From: Mycolicibacterium parafortuitum
GTDB taxonomy: Bacteria; Actinomycetota; Actinomycetes; Mycobacteriales; Mycobacteriaceae
Length of the DNA stretch: 64,000 bases
Assembly: GCF_010725485.1 (NCBI RefSeq)
Contig: NZ_AP022598.1
Coordinates: forward strand, 930,001-994,000
Reading direction: 5' to 3'
Shown: positions 33,822 through 43,447 of the stretch, piece after piece
Position numbering within the stretch: position 1 is the stretch's first letter
Layout of the letters: each line of letters starts with the position of its first letter
The notes under the pieces: model-generated
What the model saw: only the letters and a program-made list of their open reading frames with translations
Told to the model about the DNA's origin: nothing
The model's database searches: none
Program-made: the position numbers and the translations under genes

Positions 33822-34685
33822 TCAGCTCGCGAAGACGCGGATCCAGTCGACGCGCATCTCGGCGGGGTAGTTGCCGCCGGCCGGCTCCCGTCCCCCCGAG
33901 CCGCCGACGGCGATGTTGAAGACCGGAACCATGGTGAACCCGGGATCATTGAACGGCCAGTCCGCGATCGAGTTGGCCGGCACCGTGAAGAACGGCTCCA
34001 TGCCCGGCTCGTAGTCCTTCCAGAAGTACATGCCCGACGGCAGCCATGTCATCCGCCAGGTATGCCAGGCGCTGTCGACGGGATGGCGGTCGGTCGCGAA
34101 GGACGTACCGTCCAGACGCGCGTGCACCGTGGTTCCCGAGGGCCAGTCGTTGTTGCCGTACCACTCGACCAGATCGACCTCGCCGCCGCGGACCGGGTTC
34201 TCGTTGACGAGCCAGAACGCCGGCCAGGCACCGGCGGTGAGGCAGTCCAGCTTCACGCGCGCTTCCCAGGTGGTGCCGATGCCGCCGCGCCACAGCCCCA
34301 TGATCTTGGCGCCGGCGTACTTCTCCTGGATCGTGGTGCCCTCGCCGCGGGTGGCGCGGATGACGAGGTTGCCGTTGCCGTCCTGGAAGACGTGCTCCTG
34401 GTCGGTGACATAGCGGCCCATGTTGAACGGTTTGTCCCATTCGACGGGGTTGCGGATCGTCTCGCGCGCCGGGACGATGAACCATCGGGCCGGGTCCGGT
34501 GGCGACCCTGCCGGACCGTTGAATTCGTCCTGGAAGAGCATCAGTGGGGCCGCCTCGGTGGCCGCCGGGGCCGGCTCTTCGGGCGTTGCGGGCGGTTGGG
34601 CGTGTGCGGAGCCGAGCGGACTCGCCACTGCGGCCACACCCAGACCCATCATGAGCATGGCGTGACGACGATCGATCTCAGGCAC
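33822..34685 (-). CDS. Exported glycoside hydrolase family 16 (beta-1,3-glucanase-like, Rv0315-type)
   Basis: A 287-residue secreted enzyme. The N-terminus (IDRRHAMLMMGLGVAAV to SAHA) is a signal peptide with two arginines, possibly Tat-dependent, followed by a short Ala/Pro linker. The GH16 catalytic motif is GEVDLVEWYG with both glutamates in place (ExDxxE), and WPAFWLVNENPVRGG just before it is typical. The domain ends with the usual MRVDWIRVF. It would act on beta-glucans; in M. tuberculosis Rv0315 has the same size and domain. It converges on the porin-like gene. Confidence 0.87.
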   Translation of the reverse strand: MPEIDRRHAMLMMGLGVAAVASPLGSAHAQPPATPEEPAPAATEAAPLMLFQDEFNGPAGSPPDPARWFIVPARETIRNPVEWDKPFNMGRYVTDQEHVFQDGNGNLVIRATRGEGTTIQEKYAGAKIMGLWRGGIGTTWEARVKLDCLTAGAWPAFWLVNENPVRGGEVDLVEWYGNNDWPSGTTVHARLDGTSFATDRHPVDSAWHTWRMTWLPSGMYFWKDYEPGMEPFFTVPANSIADWPFNDPGFTMVPVFNIAVGGSGGREPAGGNYPAEMRVDWIRVFAS

Positions 34686-34950
34686 AGCAGCACCCTAAAC
34701 GACCGCACCGGTAGCTGACCGGCAATCGCAGATCCGCACCGGCCGCGTGTCCTGGTCTGCGACGATGCGCGCAGCACGGGCCGCTCGCCGCCGAGAGTGC
34801 GGGACAGTCAGCGCCGCAACGACATTGGCCGGATGCGGGCGATGGACGGATCCGGTGCCGCCGCGACGGGGCCACGGCAGAAAATGACCGGATACTGACG
34901 CCGCAACAAATTCACCCGAGTTGCCTGCTCAGCGGGGCTACAGTTCGCCG

Positions 34951-36813
34951 ATGACGTCGCAACGATGGGCGATCTGGCTCGGGGCCTTCGGCGCAGGCGC
35001 GTGCATCGCACTCGGTGCCGGGCACGGTGTGGCGGCCGCCGACACCGACACCGGCGACAGCGCCGACACGTCGAGCCAGACAACCCGGTCCGACGCGACC
35101 GCCACCGCCACGAAACCCGCGGCGGCCGGCAAGTCCGCCCTGACCAGCCGGCGCGATCAAGCCGACCAGGACACGCCGGCCGCCGAATCCGAAGACGCCG
35201 GCGGCTCGTCCTACATCGCGGCGAAACCCCGGCACGGCACACGCCGGAACGACGCCGAAACCGGCGCCGATACCCGTGAAGACTCCGACCCAGACCCGGA
35301 TTCCGCCGCCACCGAGGACACCCCGGATGAGGCGACGGATCCTCCTGCCGCACAACCGGATACGCATGACAAGCCGGCCGCAGTGCGCGACGACCACACC
35401 GTCGAGGCGACGCCCGCCGAACCGGCCGCGGCACGGACGCCGGACCAGGCAGCACCGGTCACCGGCGTCAAGACCGGGCATTCCCGGCTCGATATCCCCT
35501 TGGGCGACAACGGTTACCGAACACGGGCCGATTGGTACCTGCCGACCCAGGCCGACGGCACGGTCGCGGCCACCGGGGTGATCTGGCTACAGCACGGTTT
35601 CCTCGGCAACAAGGCCTTCGTGTCCGCCCTGGCCAAGAACATCGCCCAGCAGACCAACAGCATCGTCGTGGCACCCAACCTGTCGTCGTTCCCCCTCGCC
35701 TGCTCCGCGTGCTGGATCAACGGGGCACCGCTGCAGGAGGCGGTGGCGAGCATGTTCCTCGACGACCGGGCGTCGTTGACCGCCAGCGCGCTGGCCGCCG
35801 GGTACCTGGGCGCGCTGCCCGACGACTTCGTGCTCTCCGGCCAGTCGGCCGGCGGAGGGTTCGCCACTGCCGTCGGCGGCTATTACGCGACGGAGCCGAC
35901 CAGTGACGGAAGCCTGCGCGGGGTGGTGATGTTCGACGGCTTCGCCTTCAACGGTGTCCTGGCCGCCGGGCTGAAGAAACTCGACGATCCGTTCGTCCCC
36001 GTCTATCAGATCGCGGCGCCGGCCCAGTCGTGGAACGGCAACGGCGCCTCCACCGCGGAACTGGTGGCGGCACGGCCGGGGCGCTTCGTCGGGGTCACCC
36101 TCGCCGGCGGGTCACATTCGGATTCGCTGATCGGCAGCTCTCCCCTCACCGACCTCCTGCTGCAGCTGGTCACCGGGTTCTCCCCGGCGGGCAACACGGC
36201 CGCCGCGTACACCCTTGCCACCGGCTGGATCAACGACATGTACCGGGGGCTCGGACCGGCCGACGGCACCGGCATCTACGGCGCACCGGACCAGTACATC
36301 GTCATGGGCGACGCCTCGGCCGTCGTACTCGCACCACCCCCGGTGGTCGACCTCGCCCGGTACCTGGGCACCTGGTACGAGGTCGGCAGCGTCAAGCAGT
36401 TCTTCTCCATCGGCCTGGTCAACACCAAGGCCGTCTACAGCCTCAACCCCGACGGCTCGATCAAGGTGGAGAACTCCGGCAACTATTTCGTCAACAACGG
36501 GCCGCAGTCGTCGATCGTCGGGTCCGCACTGCCGGTCGACCCCGCCGACAACAAACTCAACGTGCGGTTCTTCGGTCCCCCGTCGGCCACCCCGCCGGGC
36601 AACTACTGGATCGTCGACCTCGACCCCGACTACCGCTGGGCCGTCGTCACCGACTCCACCGGGCTCAGCGGTTTCCTGCTCACCCGTGAACCGGTCGTCT
36701 CACCCGACTTCTACCGGGAACTGCTGGCCCGCGCGTCGGTCAACGGGGTGAAGGGCCGGATCACCCCGACCCGCCAACCGGCGGCCACTTCCACCGAAAC
36801 CATCACCGCCTGA
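34951..36813 (+). CDS. Exported alpha/beta hydrolase fused to a bacterial lipocalin
   Basis: A 620-residue protein with three parts. Residues 1-30 form a signal peptide (WAIWLGAFGAGACIALGAG). About 31-165 are a low-complexity Asp/Ala/Pro-rich linker. About 170-440 are an alpha/beta hydrolase: oxyanion segment WLQHGFLGNKAF, nucleophile SGQSAGGGFATA and a histidine in AGGSHSDS. From about residue 470 the Blc-type lipocalin begins (LARYLGTWYEVGSVKQFF, later NYWIVDLDPDYRWAVV), which binds lipids in other bacteria. The fusion suggests an enzyme that handles a hydrophobic ester at the cell surface. ATG at 34951 gives the signal peptide start. Confidence 0.8.
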   Translation: MTSQRWAIWLGAFGAGACIALGAGHGVAAADTDTGDSADTSSQTTRSDATATATKPAAAGKSALTSRRDQADQDTPAAESEDAGGSSYIAAKPRHGTRRNDAETGADTREDSDPDPDSAATEDTPDEATDPPAAQPDTHDKPAAVRDDHTVEATPAEPAAARTPDQAAPVTGVKTGHSRLDIPLGDNGYRTRADWYLPTQADGTVAATGVIWLQHGFLGNKAFVSALAKNIAQQTNSIVVAPNLSSFPLACSACWINGAPLQEAVASMFLDDRASLTASALAAGYLGALPDDFVLSGQSAGGGFATAVGGYYATEPTSDGSLRGVVMFDGFAFNGVLAAGLKKLDDPFVPVYQIAAPAQSWNGNGASTAELVAARPGRFVGVTLAGGSHSDSLIGSSPLTDLLLQLVTGFSPAGNTAAAYTLATGWINDMYRGLGPADGTGIYGAPDQYIVMGDASAVVLAPPPVVDLARYLGTWYEVGSVKQFFSIGLVNTKAVYSLNPDGSIKVENSGNYFVNNGPQSSIVGSALPVDPADNKLNVRFFGPPSATPPGNYWIVDLDPDYRWAVVTDSTGLSGFLLTREPVVSPDFYRELLARASVNGVKGRITPTRQPAATSTETITA

Positions 36814-36835
36814 CGCCGACCGCTATCCTTTCAGA

Positions 36836-36847
36836 GAACAGTTGTTC
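36836..36847. promoter_or_regulatory. Palindrome before the hydrolase gene
   Basis: GAACA-GT-TGTTC is a short inverted repeat 20 bases before the start codon, with another GAGAAC just downstream. It may be a TetR-type operator or a leader hairpin; no linked regulator gene is evident. Confidence 0.3.
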
Positions 36848-36867
36848 ACTGAGAACTCGGAGCGATC

Positions 36868-38088
36868 ATGCGACCAGCCGATGTGCATGCTCTCGGCGAC
36901 GTCGCCGCCGAAGGTCTCACGGTGCTGAACGCACTGATCCGCGGCGTACACGCGGGCATCGCCGGCCGGGTGTTCAGCACCATCGGCCCCGTCGGCGCGC
37001 CGGTACGCGTCGTGCACGACACGATCGCCGGCGGTGTGTACGACGCGCTCGGGGCGGCAGGTCACCGCCTGCCGCCGGCGCTGAGTTCCGTGGCCGCGGC
37101 CGGCTTGGCGGTCGACGGCGACCGTCCGGTCGACGAACACCGCGGGCTGGCCGAGGTGATCGGTGCGCTCGACGGCATCTACGGAGACGAACTCGCCGAC
37201 CACGGCAGTCCGTTGGCGCCGCCCATGTCGGTGCGGGTCCATGGCCGCTCCGTCCCGCTCACCACGGATGCCGTCGCGCAGGCCTTCCCTCGGCCCACCG
37301 AGGCGCTGGCGGTGTTCGTGCACGGGCTGTGCCAGACAGAGTCGTCCTGGCAGCGGCCGCCACGGCCGTCCCCTGCCCCCGACGTCCGGCCCTACGGGCA
37401 GCGCCTGCATGACGATCTCGGGTTCACCGCCGTCGACATCCGCTACAACACGGGTCTGCACATCTCCACCAACGGCCATGAGCTCGACCGGATCTTGACC
37501 CGACTACTGGAGGTGTGGCCGGTACCGGTCCGGCACGTCGCGCTGATCGGGCACTCGATGGGAGGTCTGGTGGCCCGCAGTGCCTGCCACTACGGCCACG
37601 AACACAACCGCAGGTGGACCCGCGCCACCCGTCAGGTGGTCTGCCTCGGGTCGCCCCATCTCGGCGCGGATCTGGAGAAGGGTGTCAACGCCGCGACATG
37701 GGTGTTGGCGCGCATCGGCGAGACCCGAGCGATCGCAGAATTGCTCAACCTGCGCAGCGACGGAATCAAGGATCTGCGCTACGGGGCGGTTCTCGACGAC
37801 GACTGGGCCGAGGCCGACCCGGACGAGTTCCTGCGCGACCGGTGCCGCGAGGTCCCGTTCTTACCCACGGCCACATACCATTTCGTCGCGACCACGGCAG
37901 CACCGCGCTACCTCGGCGCACTCGTCGGCGACCATCTGGTGCGCCCGTCGAGCGCCTCTGGCCGTGGCCGGCGACGGCGACTGCCGTTCGCCGACGACGC
38001 GGGCCTGACGCTGACGGGCCTGCACCACTTCGACCTGCTCAACCACCCCGACATCTACACGATGTTGCGCACCTGGCTGCAGCGCTGA
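36868..38088 (+). CDS. Alpha/beta hydrolase (lipase/PGAP1-like)
   Basis: A 406-residue protein. The first 120 residues are helical and hydrophobic without a clear signal (LIRGVHAGIAGRVFSTIG), suggesting membrane association. The hydrolase core follows: AVFVHGLCQTESSW is the oxyanion strand, VALIGHSMGGLVARSA the nucleophile elbow, and a late LTGLHHFDLL could supply the histidine. A loop VVCLGSPHLGADLEK resembles PGAP1/lipase class proteins. It follows the hydrolase-lipocalin gene by 54 bases in the same direction but has its own palindromic leader. Substrate unknown; lipid ester hydrolysis is likely. Confidence 0.75.
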   Translation: MRPADVHALGDVAAEGLTVLNALIRGVHAGIAGRVFSTIGPVGAPVRVVHDTIAGGVYDALGAAGHRLPPALSSVAAAGLAVDGDRPVDEHRGLAEVIGALDGIYGDELADHGSPLAPPMSVRVHGRSVPLTTDAVAQAFPRPTEALAVFVHGLCQTESSWQRPPRPSPAPDVRPYGQRLHDDLGFTAVDIRYNTGLHISTNGHELDRILTRLLEVWPVPVRHVALIGHSMGGLVARSACHYGHEHNRRWTRATRQVVCLGSPHLGADLEKGVNAATWVLARIGETRAIAELLNLRSDGIKDLRYGAVLDDDWAEADPDEFLRDRCREVPFLPTATYHFVATTAAPRYLGALVGDHLVRPSSASGRGRRRRLPFADDAGLTLTGLHHFDLLNHPDIYTMLRTWLQR

Positions 38089-38103
38089 CGGACGTCAGGT
38101 AGC

Positions 38104-38571
38104 TCAGGGAGCGGGGACGCTGCCGCAGCCCACACCCGGGATGCAGCCCGCCGCCCCACCGGGTCCGGCCACACCGCTGGGACCGCCCGGAATAGCACCC
38201 GCCGCGCCACCCGGCCCCGCGACACCACCCGGTCCGCCCGGGATGACACCCGCCGCCCCACCAGGTCCGGCCGCGCCGCTGGGACCGCCCGGGATCGCAC
38301 CCGCGGCGCCACCCGGTCCGGCGACGCCACCGGGTCCACCCGGGATCGCACCCGCCGCGCCACCAGGCCCGGCGACCCCACCCGGCGCCCAGCCTGCGGG
38401 AGGAGGAGGTGCGGGCGCCCAACCGGGCGGAGGCGGAGCCCCGCAACCGGTTCCGTACGGATCGACGCATCCGGGCGGACCGCCTGCAGCAGCGAGCGGC
38501 GCGACGGCGAACGCGGTTGCGGCGGTGCAAGCGAGCACGAGCGGACCGAATGACCAGAGTTTCTGCGACAT
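38104..38571 (-). CDS. Secreted Gly/Pro/Ala-rich repeat protein
   Basis: A 155-residue exported protein. The N-terminus (KLWSFGPLVLACTAATAFA) is a signal peptide ending at AAAGG. The mature part has a Cys pair (CVDPYGTGC), a Pro/Trp stretch and then five tandem 17-residue units of the type PGGVAGPGGAAGAIPGG; the end has another two cysteines. It looks like a structural or surface peptide rather than an enzyme. It lies 15 bases after the convergent hydrolase gene. I do not know a characterised homologue. Confidence 0.65.
   Translation of the reverse strand: MSQKLWSFGPLVLACTAATAFAVAPLAAAGGPPGCVDPYGTGCGAPPPPGWAPAPPPPAGWAPGGVAGPGGAAGAIPGGPGGVAGPGGAAGAIPGGPSGAAGPGGAAGVIPGGPGGVAGPGGAAGAIPGGPSGVAGPGGAAGCIPGVGCGSVPAP
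38131..38385. repeat. Five 51-base in-frame tandem repeats
   Basis: Each 51-base unit encodes 17 residues of the Gly/Pro-rich protein; three units encode the same peptide and two differ at one to three residues. Copy number could vary between strains through recombination or slippage without breaking the frame. Confidence 0.8.
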
Positions 38572-38620
38572 GACAGGCGAGTAACCCGCGCGGATAAAGG
38601 CAAAACCCAACCTCGTCAAA

Positions 38621-40096
38621 TCAGCGCTGTTCCGGCTTTCCATCCGGGTGCGCCGGGAGCGCGCAGATCGCGCAGTTCGGGCACTCCTCCACCGCGATCC
38701 GCGACCCGGGCCGGCCCGTCACCGGGCGGATCCCCGCGGCGGCCAGCCCAGCGGCCACGACCATCAGCACCGCGCCGATCACGACCGCGGTGTGGAATCC
38801 GGACGAGAACGCGGCGGGGTCGGTGTAGTCGGCTCCGCGCAGCCCCGCCAGCCCGGGCAGCACCGCGACGGCCAGCAGTCCCCCGGCGCGGGCGACGGCG
38901 TTGTTCACCCCGGACGCGGCGCCGGCCATCGTCTGCGGTGCGGAATCCAGCACCGTCGCGGTCAGCGGGGCCACCACCAGCACCATCCCGGCGCCGAACA
39001 CCATCGCGGCCGGGGCGACGTCGAGCAGCCACGACGCGTGCTCGCCGATGCGCAGCATCAGCAGCAGACCCGCCGCAGCGAGTAGCGGACCCACCGTCAT
39101 CGGCAGCCGTGGACCGATGCGGCTCGACAATGCCCCCGCCCGAGACGAGAACAGCAGCATCACCGCCGTGAACGGCAGCAGTGCGGTGCCGGCCGCGACC
39201 GGACTGAACCCGGACACCGTCTGCAGCTGCAGCACCAGCAGCAGGAAGACCGCGCCCAGCGCGCCGTAGATCAGCAGCGTCATCAGGTTGGCGACCCGGA
39301 AGTTGTTGTCGGAGAACAGCGTCAACGAGATCATCGGGTGCGCGCTGCGCCGCTCCACCACCACGAACATCGCCAGCGCCACGACCCCGGCACCGATGCA
39401 CACCAACGGGATCGCGCTGATGCCGTGGTTTCCCGCCTCGGTCAGACCGAAGGTCAGTGCGCCGAGCCCGGCGACGGTCAGCGCGGCGCCGGCCAGGTCC
39501 AATTGTCGCGGCGACGCCGGGTCTCGGCTCTCCGGCACGCGCAGCACCGTCACCGCGACGACCACCGCCGCCAGCGGGACGTTGATGAGAAATACTGCCC
39601 GCCAGTCATATTCGACGAGGAATCCGCCGAGGAAGGGCCCGATCGCACCGGCGATACCGCCCAGCCCGGACCACGCGCCGACCGCCGCACCCCGGTCAGC
39701 GTCGTCGAACGCCGCCGAGATCAACGCGAGACTGCCCGGCGTCAACAGCGCCCCGCCGGCCCCCTGCAGGGCGCGCGCCGCGATCAGCACCTCGATGTTC
39801 GGCGCGAGCCCGCACGCGACCGACGCCAGTGCGAACCACACCACCCCGATCAAGAACACCCGCCGTCGCCCGAAGTGGTCGCCGAGCGAACCGCCGAGCA
39901 GGATCAACGACGCGAGTGTCAGCGTGTATGCGTTGACCACCCATTGCAGATCGCCGAATCCACCGCTGAGGTCGGCGCCGATGTGCGGCAGGGCGACGTT
40001 GACCACCGTGCCGTCGACCATGACCAGGCCCGACCCGAGAACGGTCGCGGCCAGCACCCACCGGCCGGCCGCCGTGCCCATGCGCACACCGGTCAC
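38621..40096 (-). CDS. MFS drug exporter, DHA2 (EmrB/QacA) type
   Basis: A 491-residue transporter with about fourteen membrane helices. [15 protein letters not shown] is the DHA2 helix-1 motif, [16 protein letters not shown] the loop 2-3 motif, and [19 protein letters not shown] the antiporter motif C region. It would expel a drug or metabolite by proton antiport. The cytoplasmic tail carries a Cys/His cluster ([14 protein letters not shown]). The GTG start overlaps the nitrobindin stop by four bases; an in-frame ATG at 40081 is possible. Confidence 0.85.
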   Translation of the reverse strand: MTGVRMGTAAGRWVLAATVLGSGLVMVDGTVVNVALPHIGADLSGGFGDLQWVVNAYTLTLASLILLGGSLGDHFGRRRVFLIGVVWFALASVACGLAPNIEVLIAARALQGAGGALLTPGSLALISAAFDDADRGAAVGAWSGLGGIAGAIGPFLGGFLVEYDWRAVFLINVPLAAVVVAVTVLRVPESRDPASPRQLDLAGAALTVAGLGALTFGLTEAGNHGISAIPLVCIGAGVVALAMFVVVERRSAHPMISLTLFSDNNFRVANLMTLLIYGALGAVFLLLVLQLQTVSGFSPVAAGTALLPFTAVMLLFSSRAGALSSRIGPRLPMTVGPLLAAAGLLLMLRIGEHASWLLDVAPAAMVFGAGMVLVVAPLTATVLDSAPQTMAGAASGVNNAVARAGGLLAVAVLPGLAGLRGADYTDPAAFSSGFHTAVVIGAVLMVVAAGLAAAGIRPVTGRPGSRIAVEECPNCAICALPAHPDGKPEQR

Positions 40097-40590
40097 GAAG
40101 GCGTCCGGTGCAGCACCGCCGACAAGTGGTGTTGCAGCGGCTGTCCGACGGCGGCCATCCCCACCTGGTAGGTCAGCGTGTCACCGGCGACGTGCAACCT
40201 CCGGGTGACGGCCAACACCTCTTTCGCCGACGCGCTGCGACCGACCAGCGTCGATTCGAGATCGATACGCAGTTCGTCACCGTCACCGGTGACGACTCCC
40301 TCCTGGATCTCCGCGATCCCGGTCGGGTGCGCCAGGATCCATTCGGCCCGTCCGGGTGCGGGAGCGCGGAGATAGCCGGTCTCGCTGTGCAGAGCCCGTC
40401 CGTCGTCGGTGGCACGGGTGCGCTGTGCGTAGGTCAGGAACGGCTTGCCGACGTGTCCGAAGGTGACCTGCTCGGTATAGCCGAACGACGGGATCGTCGG
40501 GTACTCACCGGTTCCCTGGCCGGTCCACACGCCCAGAAGCGGCGCGAGCACGGTGACGCCGGGGTGCAATTCCGGGGCGGGGACAGCCAC
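40093..40590 (-). CDS. Nitrobindin-like heme-binding protein
   Basis: A 165-residue beta-barrel protein. [12 protein letters not shown] is the GxWxGxGxG signature of nitrobindins, and [11 protein letters not shown] near the end supplies the heme-ligating histidine. Such proteins (M. tuberculosis Rv2717c and Rv0813c type) bind ferric heme and isomerise peroxynitrite. GTG at 40590 gives the family start ([10 protein letters not shown]). It is translationally coupled to the MFS exporter (GTGA) and divergent from a flavin monooxygenase. Confidence 0.8.
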   Translation of the reverse strand: MAVPAPELHPGVTVLAPLLGVWTGQGTGEYPTIPSFGYTEQVTFGHVGKPFLTYAQRTRATDDGRALHSETGYLRAPAPGRAEWILAHPTGIAEIQEGVVTGDGDELRIDLESTLVGRSASAKEVLAVTRRLHVAGDTLTYQVGMAAVGQPLQHHLSAVLHRTPS

Positions 40591-40671
40591 CGGGCCAGCG
40601 TACGTCGCGCGGCGGGCGCGAGAACCGGGCATCCGCCGCGAATTCCCCGCCGGGTGCGCGACGATGGCTGG

Positions 40672-41898
40672 GTGAGCGAGAAGACGACATGCGCGATCGT
40701 CGGCGGCGGACCGGCGGGCATGGTGCTCGGTCTGCTGCTCGCGCGCGCCGGAGTGGACGTCACGGTGCTGGAGAAGCACGCCGACTTCCTGCGCGATTTC
40801 CGCGGCGACACGGTGCATCCGACCACCTTGCGCCTGCTCGACGAGCTCGGGTTGTGGCCGCGGTTCCGCACGATCGTGCACAGCCGGCTCGACCACGCCA
40901 CCCTCGACGTCGACGGCCGCAAGGTCACGATGGTCGATTTCCGGAGGCTGCGTCAGCCCCACCCCTATATCGCGATGGTCCCGCAGTGGGATCTGCTCAA
41001 TCTGCTCGCCGAGGCCGGCGAGGCCGAGCCGACGTTCACGTTGCGGATGAGCACCGAGGCCACCGGCGTGCTGCGCGAGCACGGCCGGGTGACCGGGGTG
41101 AGTTACCGAAACACCGACGGCACAGGCGAATTGCGTGCCGACCTGACCATCGCGTGTGACGGCAGGGGCTCGCTGCTGCGCGGCGAGGCAGGTCTGCCGG
41201 TGCGGGAGTTCCCGGTCGGCTTCGACGTCTGGTGGTTTCGCCTGCCCCGCCCCGACGACGACGAGATCTACACGCTGTTCCCGCGCCTGACCGCCGGGCG
41301 CGCGATGATCGTGATCCCGCGCGAGGGCTACCTGCAGATCGCGATGCTGATCGCCAAGGGCAGTGATGCCGCACTGCGGGCGCGTGGTCTCGACGCGTTC
41401 CGCGACGACGTCGTCGCGCTGCTGCCCGAGGCCGCAGAGGCGGTCCGCGGCATCGCCGGCCTCGACGAGGTCAAGACCCTCGATGTCAAGCTGAACCGGT
41501 TGCGCCGTTGGCACACCGACGGCCTGCTGTGCATCGGCGATGCCGCCCATGCGATGTCCCCGGCCGGCGGGGTCGGGATCAACCTCGCGATCCAGGACGC
41601 GGTGGCCACCGCCCGGCTGCTGGCCGAACCGCTGCGCGGCGGCACCCTCGACTCCGCAGACCTGGCCAAGGTGCGCCGCCGCCGGCTGGCACCGACCGCG
41701 CTCACCCAGGCACTGCAGCTGATGATCGACCGCAGGGCGCTCGGCCCGATCGTGAACGGCCGGCTCGCCGGGCCGTCCCCCGCCCTGGTCCGCCGCGTCG
41801 AGCGCAACCCGTGGCTGACCGTCGTCCCGGCGTATCTGGTCGGTGTCGGGGTACGGCCGGAGCGTGCACCCGAGTGGGCGAAACGGAGACCTCGGTAA
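40672..41898 (+). CDS. FAD-dependent aromatic-type monooxygenase (UbiH/PHBH family)
   Basis: A 408-residue group A flavin hydroxylase. [21 protein letters not shown] binds [15 protein letters not shown] is the DG motif and [21 protein letters not shown] is the GD motif; all three are intact. It would hydroxylate an aromatic or polycyclic substrate with NAD(P)H. The GTG start at 40672 gives the usual MSEKTTC-like beginning. It is followed 11 bases later by an SDR gene, so the two probably act together. Related proteins often modify or inactivate drugs, but nothing here shows that. Confidence 0.83.
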   Translation: MSEKTTCAIVGGGPAGMVLGLLLARAGVDVTVLEKHADFLRDFRGDTVHPTTLRLLDELGLWPRFRTIVHSRLDHATLDVDGRKVTMVDFRRLRQPHPYIAMVPQWDLLNLLAEAGEAEPTFTLRMSTEATGVLREHGRVTGVSYRNTDGTGELRADLTIACDGRGSLLRGEAGLPVREFPVGFDVWWFRLPRPDDDEIYTLFPRLTAGRAMIVIPREGYLQIAMLIAKGSDAALRARGLDAFRDDVVALLPEAAEAVRGIAGLDEVKTLDVKLNRLRRWHTDGLLCIGDAAHAMSPAGGVGINLAIQDAVATARLLAEPLRGGTLDSADLAKVRRRRLAPTALTQALQLMIDRRALGPIVNGRLAGPSPALVRRVERNPWLTVVPAYLVGVGVRPERAPEWAKRRPR

Positions 41899-41909
41899 GG
41901 TCACGGGCC

Positions 41910-42686
41910 GTGACCTCAGACTCCAATCCGTTCGATCTGACCGGCCACGTCGCCGTGGTGACCGGCGGCGGTTCCGGCATCGGCCTGGGGATGGCCCACG
42001 GCCTGGCCCGCGCCGGGGCCTCCGTCGCGATCATGGGACGCAGCGCCCAGCGGTTGGACGAGGCCGCGGCCGCACTGCGCACCCACGGAAACCCGGTACT
42101 GCCGGTGGTGTGCGACGTCACCGACGAGGATGCGGTCACCGCGGCGATGGCGCGCGTACGCGACGAACTCGGTTGGCTGGATTCGTGTTTCGCCAACGCC
42201 GGGGTGCGCGGCAGGTTCACCCCGGTGCTGGAGACCTCACTGGAGGAATTCCGCTCGGTCACCCGCGTCGACCTCGATGGCGTATTCCTGACGCTGCGCG
42301 AGGCGGCGCGTCAGATGATCTCCGCCGGCCGCGGCGGCAGCCTGGTCGGGGTGTCGAGCCTCGGCGCCTACCAGGGCATGCCTCGCCAGCCCGCCTACGC
42401 GGCGTCCAAGGCCGGCGTCACCTCGATGATGGACAGTTTCGCCGTCGAACTCGCCAAGCACGGGATCCGGGCGAACACCATCGCCCCGGGTTGGTTCAAC
42501 ACCGAGATGACCTCCGAGGGGCTCGCCGACGAGCGGTTCCGCGACCGGGTGCTACCCCGGGTGCCGGTGCGCCGATGGGGTGCCGCCGACGACCTCGCCG
42601 GTGTCGCGGTCTATCTGGCCGGCCCGGCGAGCGCGTACCACACCGGCGACGTGCTGCGTGTGGACGGCGGTTATCTGAAGTTCTGA
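41910..42686 (+). CDS. SDR-family oxidoreductase
   Basis: A 258-residue classical short-chain dehydrogenase with [15 protein letters not shown], an arginine after strand two (MGRSAQR, favouring NADP), [15 protein letters not shown] and the catalytic YAASK. GTG at 41910 is the only suitable start after the monooxygenase stop. It resembles 3-oxoacyl-ACP-reductase-like SDRs. It is likely co-transcribed with the monooxygenase; the substrate is unknown. Confidence 0.83.
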   Translation: MTSDSNPFDLTGHVAVVTGGGSGIGLGMAHGLARAGASVAIMGRSAQRLDEAAAALRTHGNPVLPVVCDVTDEDAVTAAMARVRDELGWLDSCFANAGVRGRFTPVLETSLEEFRSVTRVDLDGVFLTLREAARQMISAGRGGSLVGVSSLGAYQGMPRQPAYAASKAGVTSMMDSFAVELAKHGIRANTIAPGWFNTEMTSEGLADERFRDRVLPRVPVRRWGAADDLAGVAVYLAGPASAYHTGDVLRVDGGYLKF

Positions 42687-42718
42687 ACGTTTAGGCCGCC
42701 CCCGGTGTGGGACATGAT

Positions 42719-43447
42719 GTGACGGTGAACCTGCTGCTGTCGCCGCTGCCCGCACCCGCCGTCCACATCACCGATGCCGGGGTCGAGGCCACGTTGAGCG
42801 CGGCGGTGCGGATCATCAACCCGCTGCTCGACGTGCTGTGGGACACCGACCCGTTCGACCTCAAACGCCGCGACGACCCGATCGGGCGGCTGCTCAACGC
42901 CGTCGACGTCCCCGGGACCCCGTCGTGGGACGGCATGGACACCGACGCGCGGATCCACTGGTGGGTGCGGCGCGTCGGGGCGCTGAACACCATCCCGGTC
43001 GCGGTCCCGGGTGTGCTCGGCGTGATCGGCCGCCAGCTGCCCATCCAGGACCTGCTCGGGTTCGTCAGCCAGGCCACCGTGCTGTGCGCGGTCGCGCGCG
43101 AACTCGGCGTCACCGACCAGCGCACCCAGGTGCGGATGCTGGCCGCGGTGCTGTGCGACCGGGATCTGTCGGTGGTGGTGTACGACGGCGACTCCAGCCG
43201 GCCGCTGGCCGCGATCCCGCGCAGCCCGGTGGGCGTCGTGAAGGCCGTGTGGAACCTCATCGGGCTCTTCGACGCGATCGCTGACGAACTGGCCAAGCGT
43301 CCGCATCCCCGCGGACCGCTCAAGTACCTCGGCCTGCTTCCCGGTGTCGGCGCGGTCGCGTCCTACATCGGCGAGTGCGGCGCGCTGGCCCGCGCGGCCA
43401 GACAGGGCCGCCGCTGGCTGGAGAGACCCGCGCCCTCAGAGGCCTAG
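42719..43447 (+). CDS. Conserved hypothetical protein
   Basis: A protein of about 242 residues that I do not recognise. It has hydrophobic helices (LGVIGRQLPIQDLLGFVSQA, LGLLPGVGAVASYIGECGAL) that could be amphipathic or membrane-associated, and a central acidic/basic region (DTDPFDLKRRDDP). The C-terminal YLGLLPGVGAVASYI segment recalls small EcsC-type proteins, but this is weak. Three GTG codons (42707, 42719, 42725) could start it. It overlaps the convergent lactate dehydrogenase by 12 bases. Confidence 0.55.
   Translation: MTVNLLLSPLPAPAVHITDAGVEATLSAAVRIINPLLDVLWDTDPFDLKRRDDPIGRLLNAVDVPGTPSWDGMDTDARIHWWVRRVGALNTIPVAVPGVLGVIGRQLPIQDLLGFVSQATVLCAVARELGVTDQRTQVRMLAAVLCDRDLSVVVYDGDSSRPLAAIPRSPVGVVKAVWNLIGLFDAIADELAKRPHPRGPLKYLGLLPGVGAVASYIGECGALARAARQGRRWLERPAPSEA

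Noticed and set aside
38131..38385. Possible CRISPR array
   Set aside because: The repeats are contiguous, in frame and coding, with no unique spacers and no cas genes.
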